Below the pieces are notes generated by a model. The model had not been told where the DNA came from and did not search any database. It saw only the letters and a list, made by a program, of their open reading frames with translations. Positions 39,201 to 45,506 of a stretch of DNA of 64,000 nt are shown piece after piece (the first letter of the stretch is position 1; every line of letters begins with the position of its first letter). Source of the DNA: Prostheceraeus crozeri (taxonomy: Eukaryota > Platyhelminthes > Polycladida > Euryleptidae); NCBI GenBank assembly GCA_907163375.1, contig CAJQUW010016997.1, positions 1 to 64,000 on the forward strand. The letters run 5' to 3'. A program made the position numbers and the translations under genes.

Positions 39201-42200
39201 GAATCAACCCTGTCTGTGTGGCGGTAATTAACAAACTTTCCAACCTCATCTTTGCAGGAGTCAGTATCGTTATACCAAACCCAAGCAGATGAAAAGATGA
39301 ATGCAAAGGTAAAAAATTGTAGATTAAATTGATTCTTGAAATTCGCATTTCATTTACGAATCAACCCTGTCTGTGTGGCGGTAATTAACAAACTTTCCAA
39401 CCTCATCTTTCCAGGAGTCAGTATCGTTCTACCAAACCCAAGCAGATGAAAAGATGAATGCACAGGTAAAAAATTGTAGATTAAATTGATTCTTGAAATT
39501 CGCATTTCATTTACGAATCAACCCTGTCTGTGTGGCGGTAATTAACAAACTTTCCAACCTCATCTTTGCAGGAGTCAGTATCGTTTTACCAAACCCAAGC
39601 AGATGAAAAGATGAATTCACAGGTAAAAAATTGTAGATGAAATTGATTCTTGAAATTCGCATTTCATTTACGAATCAACCCTGTCTGTGTGGCGGTAATT
39701 AACAAACTTTCCAACCTTATCTTTGCAGGAGTCAGTATCGTTCTACCAAACCCAAGCAGATGAAAAGATGAATGCACAGGTAAAAAATTGTAGATTAAAT
39801 TGATTCTTGAAATTCGCATTTCATTTACGAATCAACCCTGTCTGTGTGGCGGTAATTAACAAACTTTCCAACCTCATCTTTGCAGGAGTCAGTATCGTTA
39901 TACCAAACCCAAGCAGATGAAAAGATGAATGCACAGGTAAAAAATTGTAGATGAAATTGATTCTTGAAATTCGCATTTCATTTACGAATCAACCCTGTCT
40001 GTGTGGCGGTAATTAACAAACTTTCCAACCTCATCTTTGCAGGAGTCAGTATCGTTTTACCAAACCCAAACAGATGAAAAGATGAATGCACAGGTAAAAA
40101 ATTGTAGATGAAATTGATTCTTGAAATTCGCATTTCATTTACGAATCAACCCTGTCTGTGTGGCGGTAATTAACAAACTTTCCAACCTCATCTTTGCAGG
40201 AGTCAGTATCGTTTTACCAAACCCAAGCAGATGAAAAGATGAATTCACAGGTAAAAAATTGTAGATGAAATTGATTCTTGAAATTAACAAACTTTCCAAC
40301 CTCATCTTTCCAGGAGTCAGTATCGTTCTACCAAACCCAAGCAGATGAAAAGATGAATTCACAGGTAAAAAATTGTAGATGAAATTGATTCTTGAAATTC
40401 GCATTTCATTTACGAATCAACCCTGTCTGTGTGGCGGTAATTAATAAACTTTCCAACCTCATCTTTGCAGGAGTCAGTATCGTTTTACCAAACCCAAGCA
40501 GATGAAAAGATGAATGCACAGGTAAAAAATTGTAGATGAAATTGATTCTTGAAATTCGCATTTCATTTACGAATCAACCCTGTCTGTGTGGCGGTAATTA
40601 ACAAACTTTCCAACCTTATCTTTGCAGGAGTCAGTATCGTTCTACCAAACCCAAGCAGATGAAAAAATGAATGCACAGGTAAGTTATGGATAGGCATGCG
40701 AACTATAGTATCCATCGAATAAGTTTTGGAAGTCAAGGTAACTTAGCTTTTACTATCAACCGAAGAGAATATTGCGCTATAACTGACAATTTTGAACGAC
40801 TGACGTTGAAGTTGTACATTATTATCGAAGTAAAATTATCGAAAATATTAAATTGTTGAGCTAAATCTTGTATCTTTTTTTGTTTAGCAGAAAATTCCAC
40901 CAAGATTAAAATTGAGAAGAACTCGCAAGTGGAGCACCAAGGCCCTGTTGATGTGGGCGTCTTCCGAAGAACAAGTGAGTTGAAATTGAATGAAAAGCTT
41001 GTAGTGTATATGATTGTTGATATCGGTAGATGTCGAATTGATATGTCAATACCTTAACTAGCCATAGCTATTATGTTGTGAAAGAAAAATCATAAATTAC
41101 GTACTATATTGATCGATTACCGATGTCGAGTGCGACAGTGTCGCGAATTATCTGCTCTTGTTGATATTTTTCAACGTTATCTAACCCCTTCGCTCCTGAA
41201 ACGTATGTATATGTCCAAACATTTTCTTTAGTTAATGTTGGTCCTGACTGTGACCAGGCCAGAACACACATCAATAGCTTTATGTGTGTCTCAGAGCCAG
41301 AGCCCTCGACAATGATTGTCATTGACAAACGATCATCATCAATTAATCAGAAGCAACTGTCGCTAGGCATCATGATATGAAGAGCCCTGTAATTCGGATC
41401 AAAGACCAGGCCTATTACATATTGGCATCATATCACTTAATTGCAGCCACCTATTTAAGAATTAAGCTCAAAAATTGTTCCTCTATCCTTGATAGAGCTT
41501 ATTGGACCGCGGGTAGGCCCTACGTAAATTTCACATCTTGACACAATAGTGGCCTGCATATAAGTGTTTTGAAATGCCTTCCTTTGCCAATCGATTGTAT
41601 GCTTTTCTACAAGCACACACATACATGTTACAAACGTGAAAATTTTCCGCAATTTTACGGATTTCCGCCAAAATGAGGTTAAAGCCATCATCCTTGAGAT
41701 TCGCTCAAAAATGTAGAATTGAAATAAGAGGGGTGGGGGAGTAGGTTTGTGATGGAATGAGTGGTCTAATTTTATGTGTCAAGTAAGCCATAACAGCATT
41801 TTTGCTCAGACATACATGTAGTACCTTTTTCCTATTTTATTTATTATTATTGAGAATGTGCTCAGTCGGATTGAAATATGTCATTTGTACAAATGTTTGC
41901 ATTGGTTCTTTCTAGAAAAGGCTGATATAGATATTGAGCTACATACAGAACCTAATAATCATAGTTTAAGCAAATGAAGAATAGAATGGATAAAGGACAA
42001 TAGTCGATTTGTCACGCTTGACCAAATAATCAATAACTTTGCAGTAACTTCAAATTAAGGTGGGACAAAAATTGGCAATAATTATTCAATGGATCAAGTC
42101 ATTAGTTTAATATTGACAGTGAAAGACGAAAACTGCAACAAAATTCCTGTACTTAATCTGTGAATGGAAGCTGGAAATTCGCGTTATAATTGTAGATTGC

Positions 42201-42446
42201 TTCAGTCAAAATGACTTACTATTTTATTCTTCTGATCTCTACATAACTGGTACTCCTTATTTTTTACAGAAAAAGATCAGCGGGGAAGCAGACAACAACA
42301 CCTGCAGCAGTTGCACTGTCAATTTTTTTGACTACACTGGTCCGGATTGGTGTAGTTGCACTGTCTGCGAGAAATGGTATTGCGGACTTTGCTACAAATA
42401 TCAGAAGAAGTTCGTGTGCGGCAATTGTATGCCCAATTGGTATTAA
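23838..42446 (+). CDS. Multi-exon tyrosine-recombinase-like protein with a tandem mini-exon array (5' partial)
   Basis: Exons: 23838-24280, 30744-31103, 31887-32459, 34559-34699, 27 mini-exons between 34917 and 40678, 40891-40974 (or from 40888) and 42270-42446. All have AG acceptors and GT donors, and every internal junction is phase 0, so the chain is one frame of about 1,048 residues ending at TAA 42444-42446. Only the first junction differs (phase 1), so at least one upstream exon with the start codon is missing. Domain order: zinc-finger segment, helical core-binding-like segment, tyrosine-recombinase-like catalytic domain, 17-residue repeats, basic linker, cysteine-rich C-terminus. From family knowledge this resembles a large uncharacterised group of metazoan, probably Crypton-related, YR-fold proteins; the mini-exon array is not something I know from it. 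It may be a domesticated gene or an intron-bearing element. Introns hold a LINE, SINE, piggyBac and MITE. Confidence 0.8.
24429..24653 (+). mobile_element. tRNA-derived SINE
   Basis: The head resembles a tRNA: CATGGTTAGTGTCTTGGACT (A-box region) and GTTCGAGTCC (B box, 24482-24491) at tRNA-like spacing, giving an internal RNA polymerase III promoter. The body carries GTCAGGAAGGGCATTTGGAC, similar to a block shared by several animal SINEs. It ends in a TTTTTTATTATTG tail that resembles the ATT-rich 3' ends of the LINEs in this window, their likely mobilising partners. One copy only is seen here. Confidence 0.65.
24816..24850. mobile_element. hAT-like terminus
   Basis: The stretch beginning CAGGGACCGCGGAACGATTT and running into a G-rich tract resembles CAGGGGC-type hAT/Charlie termini. 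No matching opposite end or transposase was found nearby. Confidence 0.35.
26040..28590 (+). mobile_element. CR1/L2-type LINE, 5'-truncated, long intact ORF2
   Basis: Homology starts around 26043-26058 within the endonuclease, so the 5' end is truncated. The frame is open to the stop at 28488-28490. The 3' untranslated part is short, with a GGAGGA-type stem near 28520-28545, and ends in a (TTA)n run at about 28570-28594, the simple-repeat tail typical of CR1/L2-group elements. It lies in the sense orientation in the intron between the zinc-finger and core-binding exons. Confidence 0.9.
26058..28490 (+). CDS. LINE ORF2 fragment: endonuclease C-terminus plus complete reverse transcriptase
   Basis: The frame continues upstream of the first ATG (26205): from 26058 it reads HRRGGGTVIYASI, the middle of an APE-type endonuclease. 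Then come CGDFNRYDL (near 26317), a PPLGTAIFSHKIV segment (26468-26506) and KPWITPIDLDLINKRW. Reverse transcriptase blocks follow: KTNKATGSDGLPP, NNLRPISLLPIVSKILER, FDMSHAFDSVPHYLLL (catalytic Asp), SGVPQGSILGP and YADD (27792-27803), then the thumb-like LKILGLVFNDRLTWSSHF. About 810 codons are open. The endonuclease SDH box, intact in the sister LINE near 13.3 kb, reads FSH here, so the Asp is lost. The element encodes a plausible RT but probably no working nuclease. Confidence 0.88.
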   Translation, partial: HRRGGGTVIYASIHKHPYSITPPLHIVKPSGFEYNLVRFHDPDIAYLLCMYIPPGLTVAAFRNICKFIIDMLDFVLRTSPEAKLFICGDFNRYDLSFLTKNFDLTNIVNVPTFLNATLDKVFCESNCADTLTVEIAPPLGTAIFSHKIVSVSQTDNNVVSTSYLKVYDLRKSHIDAFCTRSSEIDWLSVYSSSNVNECTSVFYDLFCQAMSVIPVSYVKITPATKPWITPIDLDLINKRWQAFRHKDFSLYNHYKKKVKAEIYKAKLLWCNKMRRSCKGVWSIVDEIRGKHDMNTTSRITALFSSESEAAEEINKHFNEFFLPVSTNSSICDPVQTLPSNIDICNESDVFHFLQKLKTNKATGSDGLPPILLKLSAPDTCKPLSHIYNLSVKRAIVPHKWKEADIVPIPKSFPVTMNNLRPISLLPIVSKILERIVLNFASDVLFELYDCCQFAYRRDSSTTCALIYLQEKVLKYLDDVNIGAVRILTFDMSHAFDSVPHYLLLSRISQLSSSNCNLLCDWIQSYLSDRKQRVKVGLTYSSFTKITSGVPQGSILGPHLFAIFMSTYHACHPDTTVIKYADDVTLIVPVYKSCSDDLSIVNDEISNFRTWCFNNQMSINCNKTKVLNVFTTAQSIPKVPVLENVSHLKILGLVFNDRLTWSSHFDFLIGKLSKRLYVLRILKGLLLHDELVEVYNAIIRSCIDYASQVFVKPGIGLNKCLTRFCKRAFKIIHGFEASSCTNCSMLNLQERRETLALRLYCKILSNPNHVLFDLLPEISARSGRIILPLVNSARATNGFIFCCSKLFNDTI
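30744..31103 (+). CDS. Recombinase-like gene, core-binding-like helical exon
   Basis: The acceptor is TTTTTTATTTCAG and the donor GTAAGC at 31104; 360 nt, 120 codons, phase 0 on both sides. It reads SFARYWGGGNLSESTIQKHI and later LEAELKAADQQIILWNR. In phage-integrase-fold proteins a helical SAM-like core-binding domain precedes the catalytic domain. The pattern of an S-x-S-T-x-x-x-H-I-R-Y-L segment followed by a charged helix with ILW fits the corresponding part of the uncharacterised metazoan YR-fold family. The assignment rests on position and sequence character, not on a computed match. Confidence 0.75.
31138..31838. mobile_element. Non-autonomous inverted-repeat element inside an intron
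   Basis: The left end reads ACCATATTTCTTCGAATAAA (31138 onward). The right end, read on the opposite strand from 31838, is ACCGCATTTCTTCGAATAAA. The roughly 24 bp ends are inverted and differ at few positions; the right end has an extra internal inverted copy (31799-31838). No transposase is inside. It lies between the core-binding and catalytic exons of the recombinase-like gene. Confidence 0.65.
31887..32459 (+). CDS. Recombinase-like gene, catalytic exon with Arg, Lys and Arg motifs
   Basis: The acceptor is TGTATTTCAG and the donor GTAAGT at 32460; 573 nt, 191 codons, phase 0. GNGNRPDV (Arg codon at 32043-32045) fits the box I arginine. HRHKTD (Lys at 32151-32153) fits the beta-hairpin lysine. 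ITATKYRHYIETK (Arg at 32439-32441) fits box II, where the usual first histidine of His-x-x-Arg appears as Thr. The FLFGIRGSSDFSTAWRKV stretch before box II matches the spacing expected in YR proteins of this type. These residues cleave and rejoin DNA in active tyrosine recombinases; activity here is not shown. Confidence 0.75.
32460..34558. other. Intron with a 147 bp tandem duplication and two TE-like ends
   Basis: Two copies of a 147 bp segment lie at about 32925-33071 and 33072-33215. A related segment recurs at 45545-45640 (shared words GAAAACATGATTATCGA and AAGAAGAGAAATGAT), so it is a dispersed repeat. CAGGGTGACCAAATGGG at about 33838 with the palindrome AGAGACCGGTCTCT looks like a hAT-type end. 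TACAGGGTGATCCAAAAAAA at 34184 looks like a mariner-type end. Neither has a visible partner. Confidence 0.5.
34559..34699 (+). CDS. Recombinase-like gene, exon with putative catalytic His and Tyr
   Basis: The acceptor is ATTTTCAG and the donor GTAAGT at 34700; 141 nt, 47 codons, phase 0. It includes RLAHRPHVARQNYQ. The His at 34613-34615 and Tyr at 34640-34642 have the spacing of the box III histidine and nucleophilic tyrosine of tyrosine recombinases (His-x8-Tyr). With the preceding exon this would complete the active-site set. The following residues (ATTALLANAGSG) run into the mini-exon array. Confidence 0.75.
35553..37441 (-). mobile_element. Defective piggyBac element inserted in the mini-exon array
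   Basis: TTAA duplications flank it (35549-35552 and 37442-37445). Terminal inverted repeats read CACATTAACGCATGA (left) and, on the other strand, CCCATTTACGCATGA (right). A subterminal GTTCCTTATACGGAAC word appears near both ends (about 35686 and 37409) in the same orientation. Removing the element plus one TTAA restores exactly a 157 bp repeat unit between mini-exons 35453 and 37503. The insertion site TTAA replaces the usual TTAC of the repeat. Confidence 0.92.
35880..36640 (-). pseudogene. piggyBac transposase, internally deleted
   Basis: The minus-strand frame 36545-35880 reads FKLLWGDSIIDFILPQTGDY, ELLAVLGVMAASGVN, RRRDYWSKNSI and RFEAIFSRLHFV, the N-terminal half of the piggyBac DDE_Tnp_1_7 domain. 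It then jumps to LFDLAITNSWILYR and LSNFRTSVAESLL, which belong near the end of the domain. The region that normally carries the catalytic aspartates is missing. Upstream (36546-36640) an acidic N-terminal stretch with HPPHNGDVSDRE is out of frame by one base. It cannot be catalytically active, though its termini look intact and could be mobilised in trans. Confidence 0.85.
40888..40974 (+). CDS. Recombinase-like gene, basic linker exon with NAGNAG acceptor
   Basis: The acceptor region reads TTTAGCAG, so splicing may start at 40888 (adding a Gln) or 40891; both keep the frame. The exon encodes KIPPRLKLRRTRKWSTKALL followed by MWASSEEQ and ends at a GTGAGT donor (40975). It is strongly basic in its first half (RLKLRRTRK), a plausible nuclear-localisation or nucleic-acid-binding stretch; that role is inference. 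Confidence 0.75.
42270..42446 (+). CDS. Recombinase-like gene, terminal cysteine-rich exon
   Basis: The acceptor is TTTTTTACAG before 42270, phase 0; stop TAA at 42444-42446. The exon encodes NNTCSSC, then PDWCSCTVCEKWYCGLC and FVCGNCMPNWY. Nine cysteines arranged as Cys-x2-Cys, Trp-Cys-x-Cys-x2-Cys, Trp-Tyr-Cys-x2-Cys and Cys-x2-Cys suggest a small zinc-binding fold of PHD/RING type. Such Trp-flanked CxxC modules are frequent at the C-termini of transposon-related proteins. No canonical AATAAA is seen in the 420 bp before the hAT insertion. Confidence 0.75.
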   Translation, partial: KKISGEADNNTCSSCTVNFFDYTGPDWCSCTVCEKWYCGLCYKYQKKFVCGNCMPNWY

Positions 42447-43277
42447 CGTTTCATGTTGCTGATCCATCGATATTCTTGATCGTTCCAATAGATTTCAGGT
42501 CAATATACCATTTTGAACCTATCAACTATTCTGAATTATTGCATGTACCGGGTACTTCAAAATCGTTTTGACAATCTTGGCACCCATAATCAAAACTAAT
42601 TGATACATAAGTATATTGGTTAATTAGAACAGTAACAATGATTGGAGATAATCTAAAATAATTTCGGTTCTACTGTCGTGTCGAACCTAATAAGCTTATA
42701 GCAACGTATTTGCTTGAGAATTTTTTTGATAGGCCATCACACTATATTGTACATGATCACGAGTATGGTCATAAATAAGTAATAATAATACATGTGATAA
42801 GTTTTATTCCGGAATGACAAACGCATGACGGATTTTATTTGACAAAGGAGCAAGTGTATCAGAAGTAGGGTTGTAATCCCGGGAAATCCCGGTCCCGAAA
42901 TCCCGGGATTTGGGGTATTTTTTCCAATCCCGATCCCGGGATTATATGTCTAGAAATCTCGGGACTTTTTAAATTTACTATACCCCTGATTGACCGTTTT
43001 TGTGTTAACCTACGGGAGTGAGCACAATTCTACGGGAGTGTTACAATTCTAAAGTACAGTATTAAGTTTTACATACGCTAGCTGCTCTCCAAGTTGGAAG
43101 TAGTATGCTTGTTTTGTATACTTATATGCGCCTTTGTAATAACTGTGTTTCGATTTACTTTTTGAAATATACGGTCTGACGCCATCTTGCGAAACGAATG
43201 TTCGACATTGACGCTCTACGTTACCAATAACAGTCGGTGAAACCAGTCGGTACATCATTCTGTTGGCAGCGGTGCGC

Positions 43278-43467
43278 GATTTACGACTTCAGGAATTACG
43301 AGCATCTTCAGTGCATATTCTTCGTTCATTTACTACGATTCAGTGCTACGAATCATTACTTATCCGATTTACGACTTCAGGAATTACGAGCATCTTCAGT
43401 GCATATTCTTCGTTCATTTTCTGTCATTATTTACTACGATTCAGTGCTACGAATCATTACTTATCCT
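43278..43467. repeat. 88 bp tandem duplication in the hAT 5' leader
   Basis: A segment beginning GATTTACGACTTCAGGAATT occurs at 43278 and again at 43366. The second copy carries an extra ~14 bp containing TTCTGTCATTA. It lies just before the transposase ATG. Confidence 0.8.
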
Positions 43468-43502
43468 GTTGTCATCGCAATTTTTACACTTTTACCGCCC
43501 TA

Positions 43503-45359
43503 ATGTCGAACTTTGAAGAAGTCGGTGCTAAAAGAAAGTCAGAGGTGTGGCAGCATTTTTTGTTCTGCAAAAGCACAGAAAAAGCAAAGTGTAAATTGTG
43601 TCAAACAATTTTGAAAACTTCTGGGTCCAGCACAAAGGGACTTATAATTCACTTGAAGTCAAAGCACAAGATTGAAGTGAAGTCTTGCCTGGACGTTGAG
43701 GATCGGCCAAAACCCAAAATCAGAAAAATTGATTCATTCTTCAAGTCAAAAAAACCCAGCCTGGAAGAACTACTGAGCCAGCTAACTGCTGTGGATGGCC
43801 TCACATTCAATCAAATTGCCAGAAGTGAGAGACTGCATCGAGCATTTAAGGCTGATGGTTATGTCCTACCCACATCACACCAACATGTTCGTAATCTGGT
43901 GATCAAGAACTTCGAAAATGTCAAGAAGTTGGTCAAGGAAGAGCTTGATGAAATCAAACTGAACAATGGTCGTTTTTCTATCACGTTTGACGAGTCGACA
44001 TCTGTAAGGAGTCGACGTTATATGAACATAAATTGTCATTTTCAAGGAGGGTTTCATTCACTAGGACTGCTCCGCATTCATGGCAGCGTGGACACAAAAA
44101 AAGCAGTCAGGTTGGTTGAGGATCGACTAAATTGCTTTGGCCTTGACATGAATACAGATATTGTTTCTATGATCACTGATGGTGCCAGTATGATGGTGAA
44201 GTTTGGAAAAGAAACAAGTCCACTCCATGTGATCTGCTATGCTCATGCGATCCATTTGGCCATTTGTGATGTCTTGTACAAAAGACAACCAAGTGCAGCA
44301 TTCAGTGATGACCTTGACTCTGACAGTGGCAGCGCTGAGGAGGAAGGAACGGATGATGAAAAACAGGCTGAAGAGGTTGACAGAGCTCCGACTTTGTCTC
44401 CGAGCATTCAGTTCATAGTCGAGAAAGTTCGAAAAATTGTGAAAATATTCCGAAGATCCCCTGTGAAAAATGATGATGCTCTTCAGCCATTTGTCCTGGA
44501 GGCATTAGGCAAAGAAAAGAAGCTACAGCTGGATTGCAAGACCAGGTGGAACAGTTTGCTATCAATGCTAGAGAGGTTTTATGAACTTAGAAAAGAGATA
44601 AAAATGGCTTTAGTTCAGCTGGACATTCAGTTTGAATTGACTGAGGATGACATGATGATTATTAAAGAACTGTGTGATGCTCTGGCTCCTATCAAAGTTG
44701 CTGTGGAAGCACTCTCCAGTGAGGATGCAGACATTCTTTTGGCAGAAAAAGTAATTGCATTTACGTTGAAAAAGCTTGGTGAACAAGGAACTAAAATCGG
44801 CCAGGACTTGAAGAACAGGTTTGAAGCTCGAATTGAGGAACGCCGCAATGCTGAACTTGTCCATCTTTTGAAATATTTGAAGAATGCTTCTTACCTTGAT
44901 CAATCTCAAGATCAATTTGGACATAAAGTTAAACGTCCCAAAATTGCTGCTCTGGCCACCAATATCTTACAAAGACTATTTCTTCATTGTGATGGCAATG
45001 AAGACAACCCTGAAGACATTAAGGTTGACGGTGCCATGGAAGTACTTGACCAAGAAAAGCCAATGACTTTAGCTCAGGAGCTTCATGCTTTTGTGGAAGA
45101 TGACGAAACAGAAGATACCAAAAACACTGACCTGAGCTCTCGTGTGGTCCAAAAAGAGATGTTGTTGTACGAGACAAGCAAAAGAAGGCCTGAAAATCTT
45201 GAAAGGTTGTTTACTGCTCTTAAAACTATTAAGCCTACATCAGTTGAGGCCGAAAGGGCCTTTTCTGCCCTTGGATATTTTGCTAACAAAATCAGGAGTC
45301 AAATGAATGATGACACTCTAGATGCTCTCATATTTCTGCGGCAATATTACAAAAAATAA
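43503..45359 (+). CDS. hAT-family transposase with BED zinc finger, intact
   Basis: The ATG at 43503 is the first in the frame (the preceding open codons have none) and begins MSNFEEVGAKRKSEVWQHF. Length is 618 residues, usual for hAT transposases. A BED finger spans about residues 14-55 (Cys30-x2-Cys33 ... His50-x4-His55). The RNase H-like core includes FSITFDEST (first catalytic Asp) and SMITDGASMMVKFGK (second). An acidic insert (DSDSGSAEEEGTDDE) is followed by LDCKTRWNSLLSMLERFYEL and then the C-terminal dimerisation block KPTSVEAERAFSALGYFANK. The stop TAA at 45357-45359 overlaps an AATAAA polyadenylation signal. No frameshift or internal stop is seen. The protein would cut and paste elements with matching ends, possibly including the 18574-19681 element. 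Confidence 0.92.
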   Translation: MSNFEEVGAKRKSEVWQHFLFCKSTEKAKCKLCQTILKTSGSSTKGLIIHLKSKHKIEVKSCLDVEDRPKPKIRKIDSFFKSKKPSLEELLSQLTAVDGLTFNQIARSERLHRAFKADGYVLPTSHQHVRNLVIKNFENVKKLVKEELDEIKLNNGRFSITFDESTSVRSRRYMNINCHFQGGFHSLGLLRIHGSVDTKKAVRLVEDRLNCFGLDMNTDIVSMITDGASMMVKFGKETSPLHVICYAHAIHLAICDVLYKRQPSAAFSDDLDSDSGSAEEEGTDDEKQAEEVDRAPTLSPSIQFIVEKVRKIVKIFRRSPVKNDDALQPFVLEALGKEKKLQLDCKTRWNSLLSMLERFYELRKEIKMALVQLDIQFELTEDDMMIIKELCDALAPIKVAVEALSSEDADILLAEKVIAFTLKKLGEQGTKIGQDLKNRFEARIEERRNAELVHLLKYLKNASYLDQSQDQFGHKVKRPKIAALATNILQRLFLHCDGNEDNPEDIKVDGAMEVLDQEKPMTLAQELHAFVEDDETEDTKNTDLSSRVVQKEMLLYETSKRRPENLERLFTALKTIKPTSVEAERAFSALGYFANKIRSQMNDDTLDALIFLRQYYKK

Positions 45360-45506
45360 AGAGGTTTTTGTTCTTTCCATACTGCTTTTTTTCAATTATT
45401 TGCTCAATCCCGAAAAATCCCGGGATTATAAGTCTGAAATCCCGGGAAATCCCGATCCCGGGATTGTACAAATTGGTCCCAAATTTACAACCCTGAATTC
45501 AGAAGT

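Larger units (their letters stand above)
34917..40678 (+). repeat. Tandem array of 27 mini-exons, each with its own splice sites
   Basis: Exon 1 is 34917-34958 (42 nt, ESTSYQADEKNNAQ). The 51-nt exons start at 35066, 35180, 35294, 35453, 37503, 37660, 37817, 37974, 38088, 38245, 38402, 38516, 38673, 38787, 38944, 39101, 39258, 39415, 39572, 39729, 39886, 40043, 40200, 40314, 40471 and 40628. Each encodes ESVSFYQTQADEKMNAQ, with Phe or Leu at position 5, Ala or Thr at 10, Ala (15 copies) or Ser (11 copies) at 16, and one Gln-to-Lys at 17. Every copy has a TTGCAG or TTCCAG acceptor behind a pyrimidine tract and a GTAAAA donor (GTAAGT in the last). Period is mostly 157 bp (106 nt intron) or 114 bp (63 nt intron, lacking 43 bp). 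All 27 are multiples of 3 and free of stops, so any number can be included or skipped in frame. Full inclusion gives 456 residues. The peptide is polar, with no Cys, Pro or Gly. Confidence 0.93.
42866..45498 (+). mobile_element. Autonomous hAT transposon, structurally complete
   Basis: The left end is TAGGGTTGTAATCCCGGGAA (42866). The right end, read on the opposite strand, is CAGGGTTGTAAATTTGGGAC. Subterminal regions at both ends are packed with AATCCCGGGA words. The 8 bp word TCAGAAGT occurs at 42859-42866 next to the left end and at 45499-45506 next to the right end, consistent with an 8 bp target duplication with a few bases of slippage at the right junction. It encloses one intact transposase frame and lies 420 bp downstream of the recombinase-like gene's stop codon. 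Confidence 0.85.

Noticed and set aside
35013-40404. Minus-strand frames of 67-109 codons across the mini-exon array
   Set aside because: They read through exons and introns of the array in antisense and do not survive changes between 114 and 157 bp units.
34917-40678. CRISPR-like array (regular repeats at 114-157 bp)
   Set aside because: The whole unit is repeated, there are no unique spacers, each unit has eukaryotic splice signals, and the context is a eukaryotic gene.
43263-43502. Extending the hAT transposase upstream of 43503
   Set aside because: No ATG in frame, and the stretch includes an 88 bp tandem duplication typical of non-coding leader.
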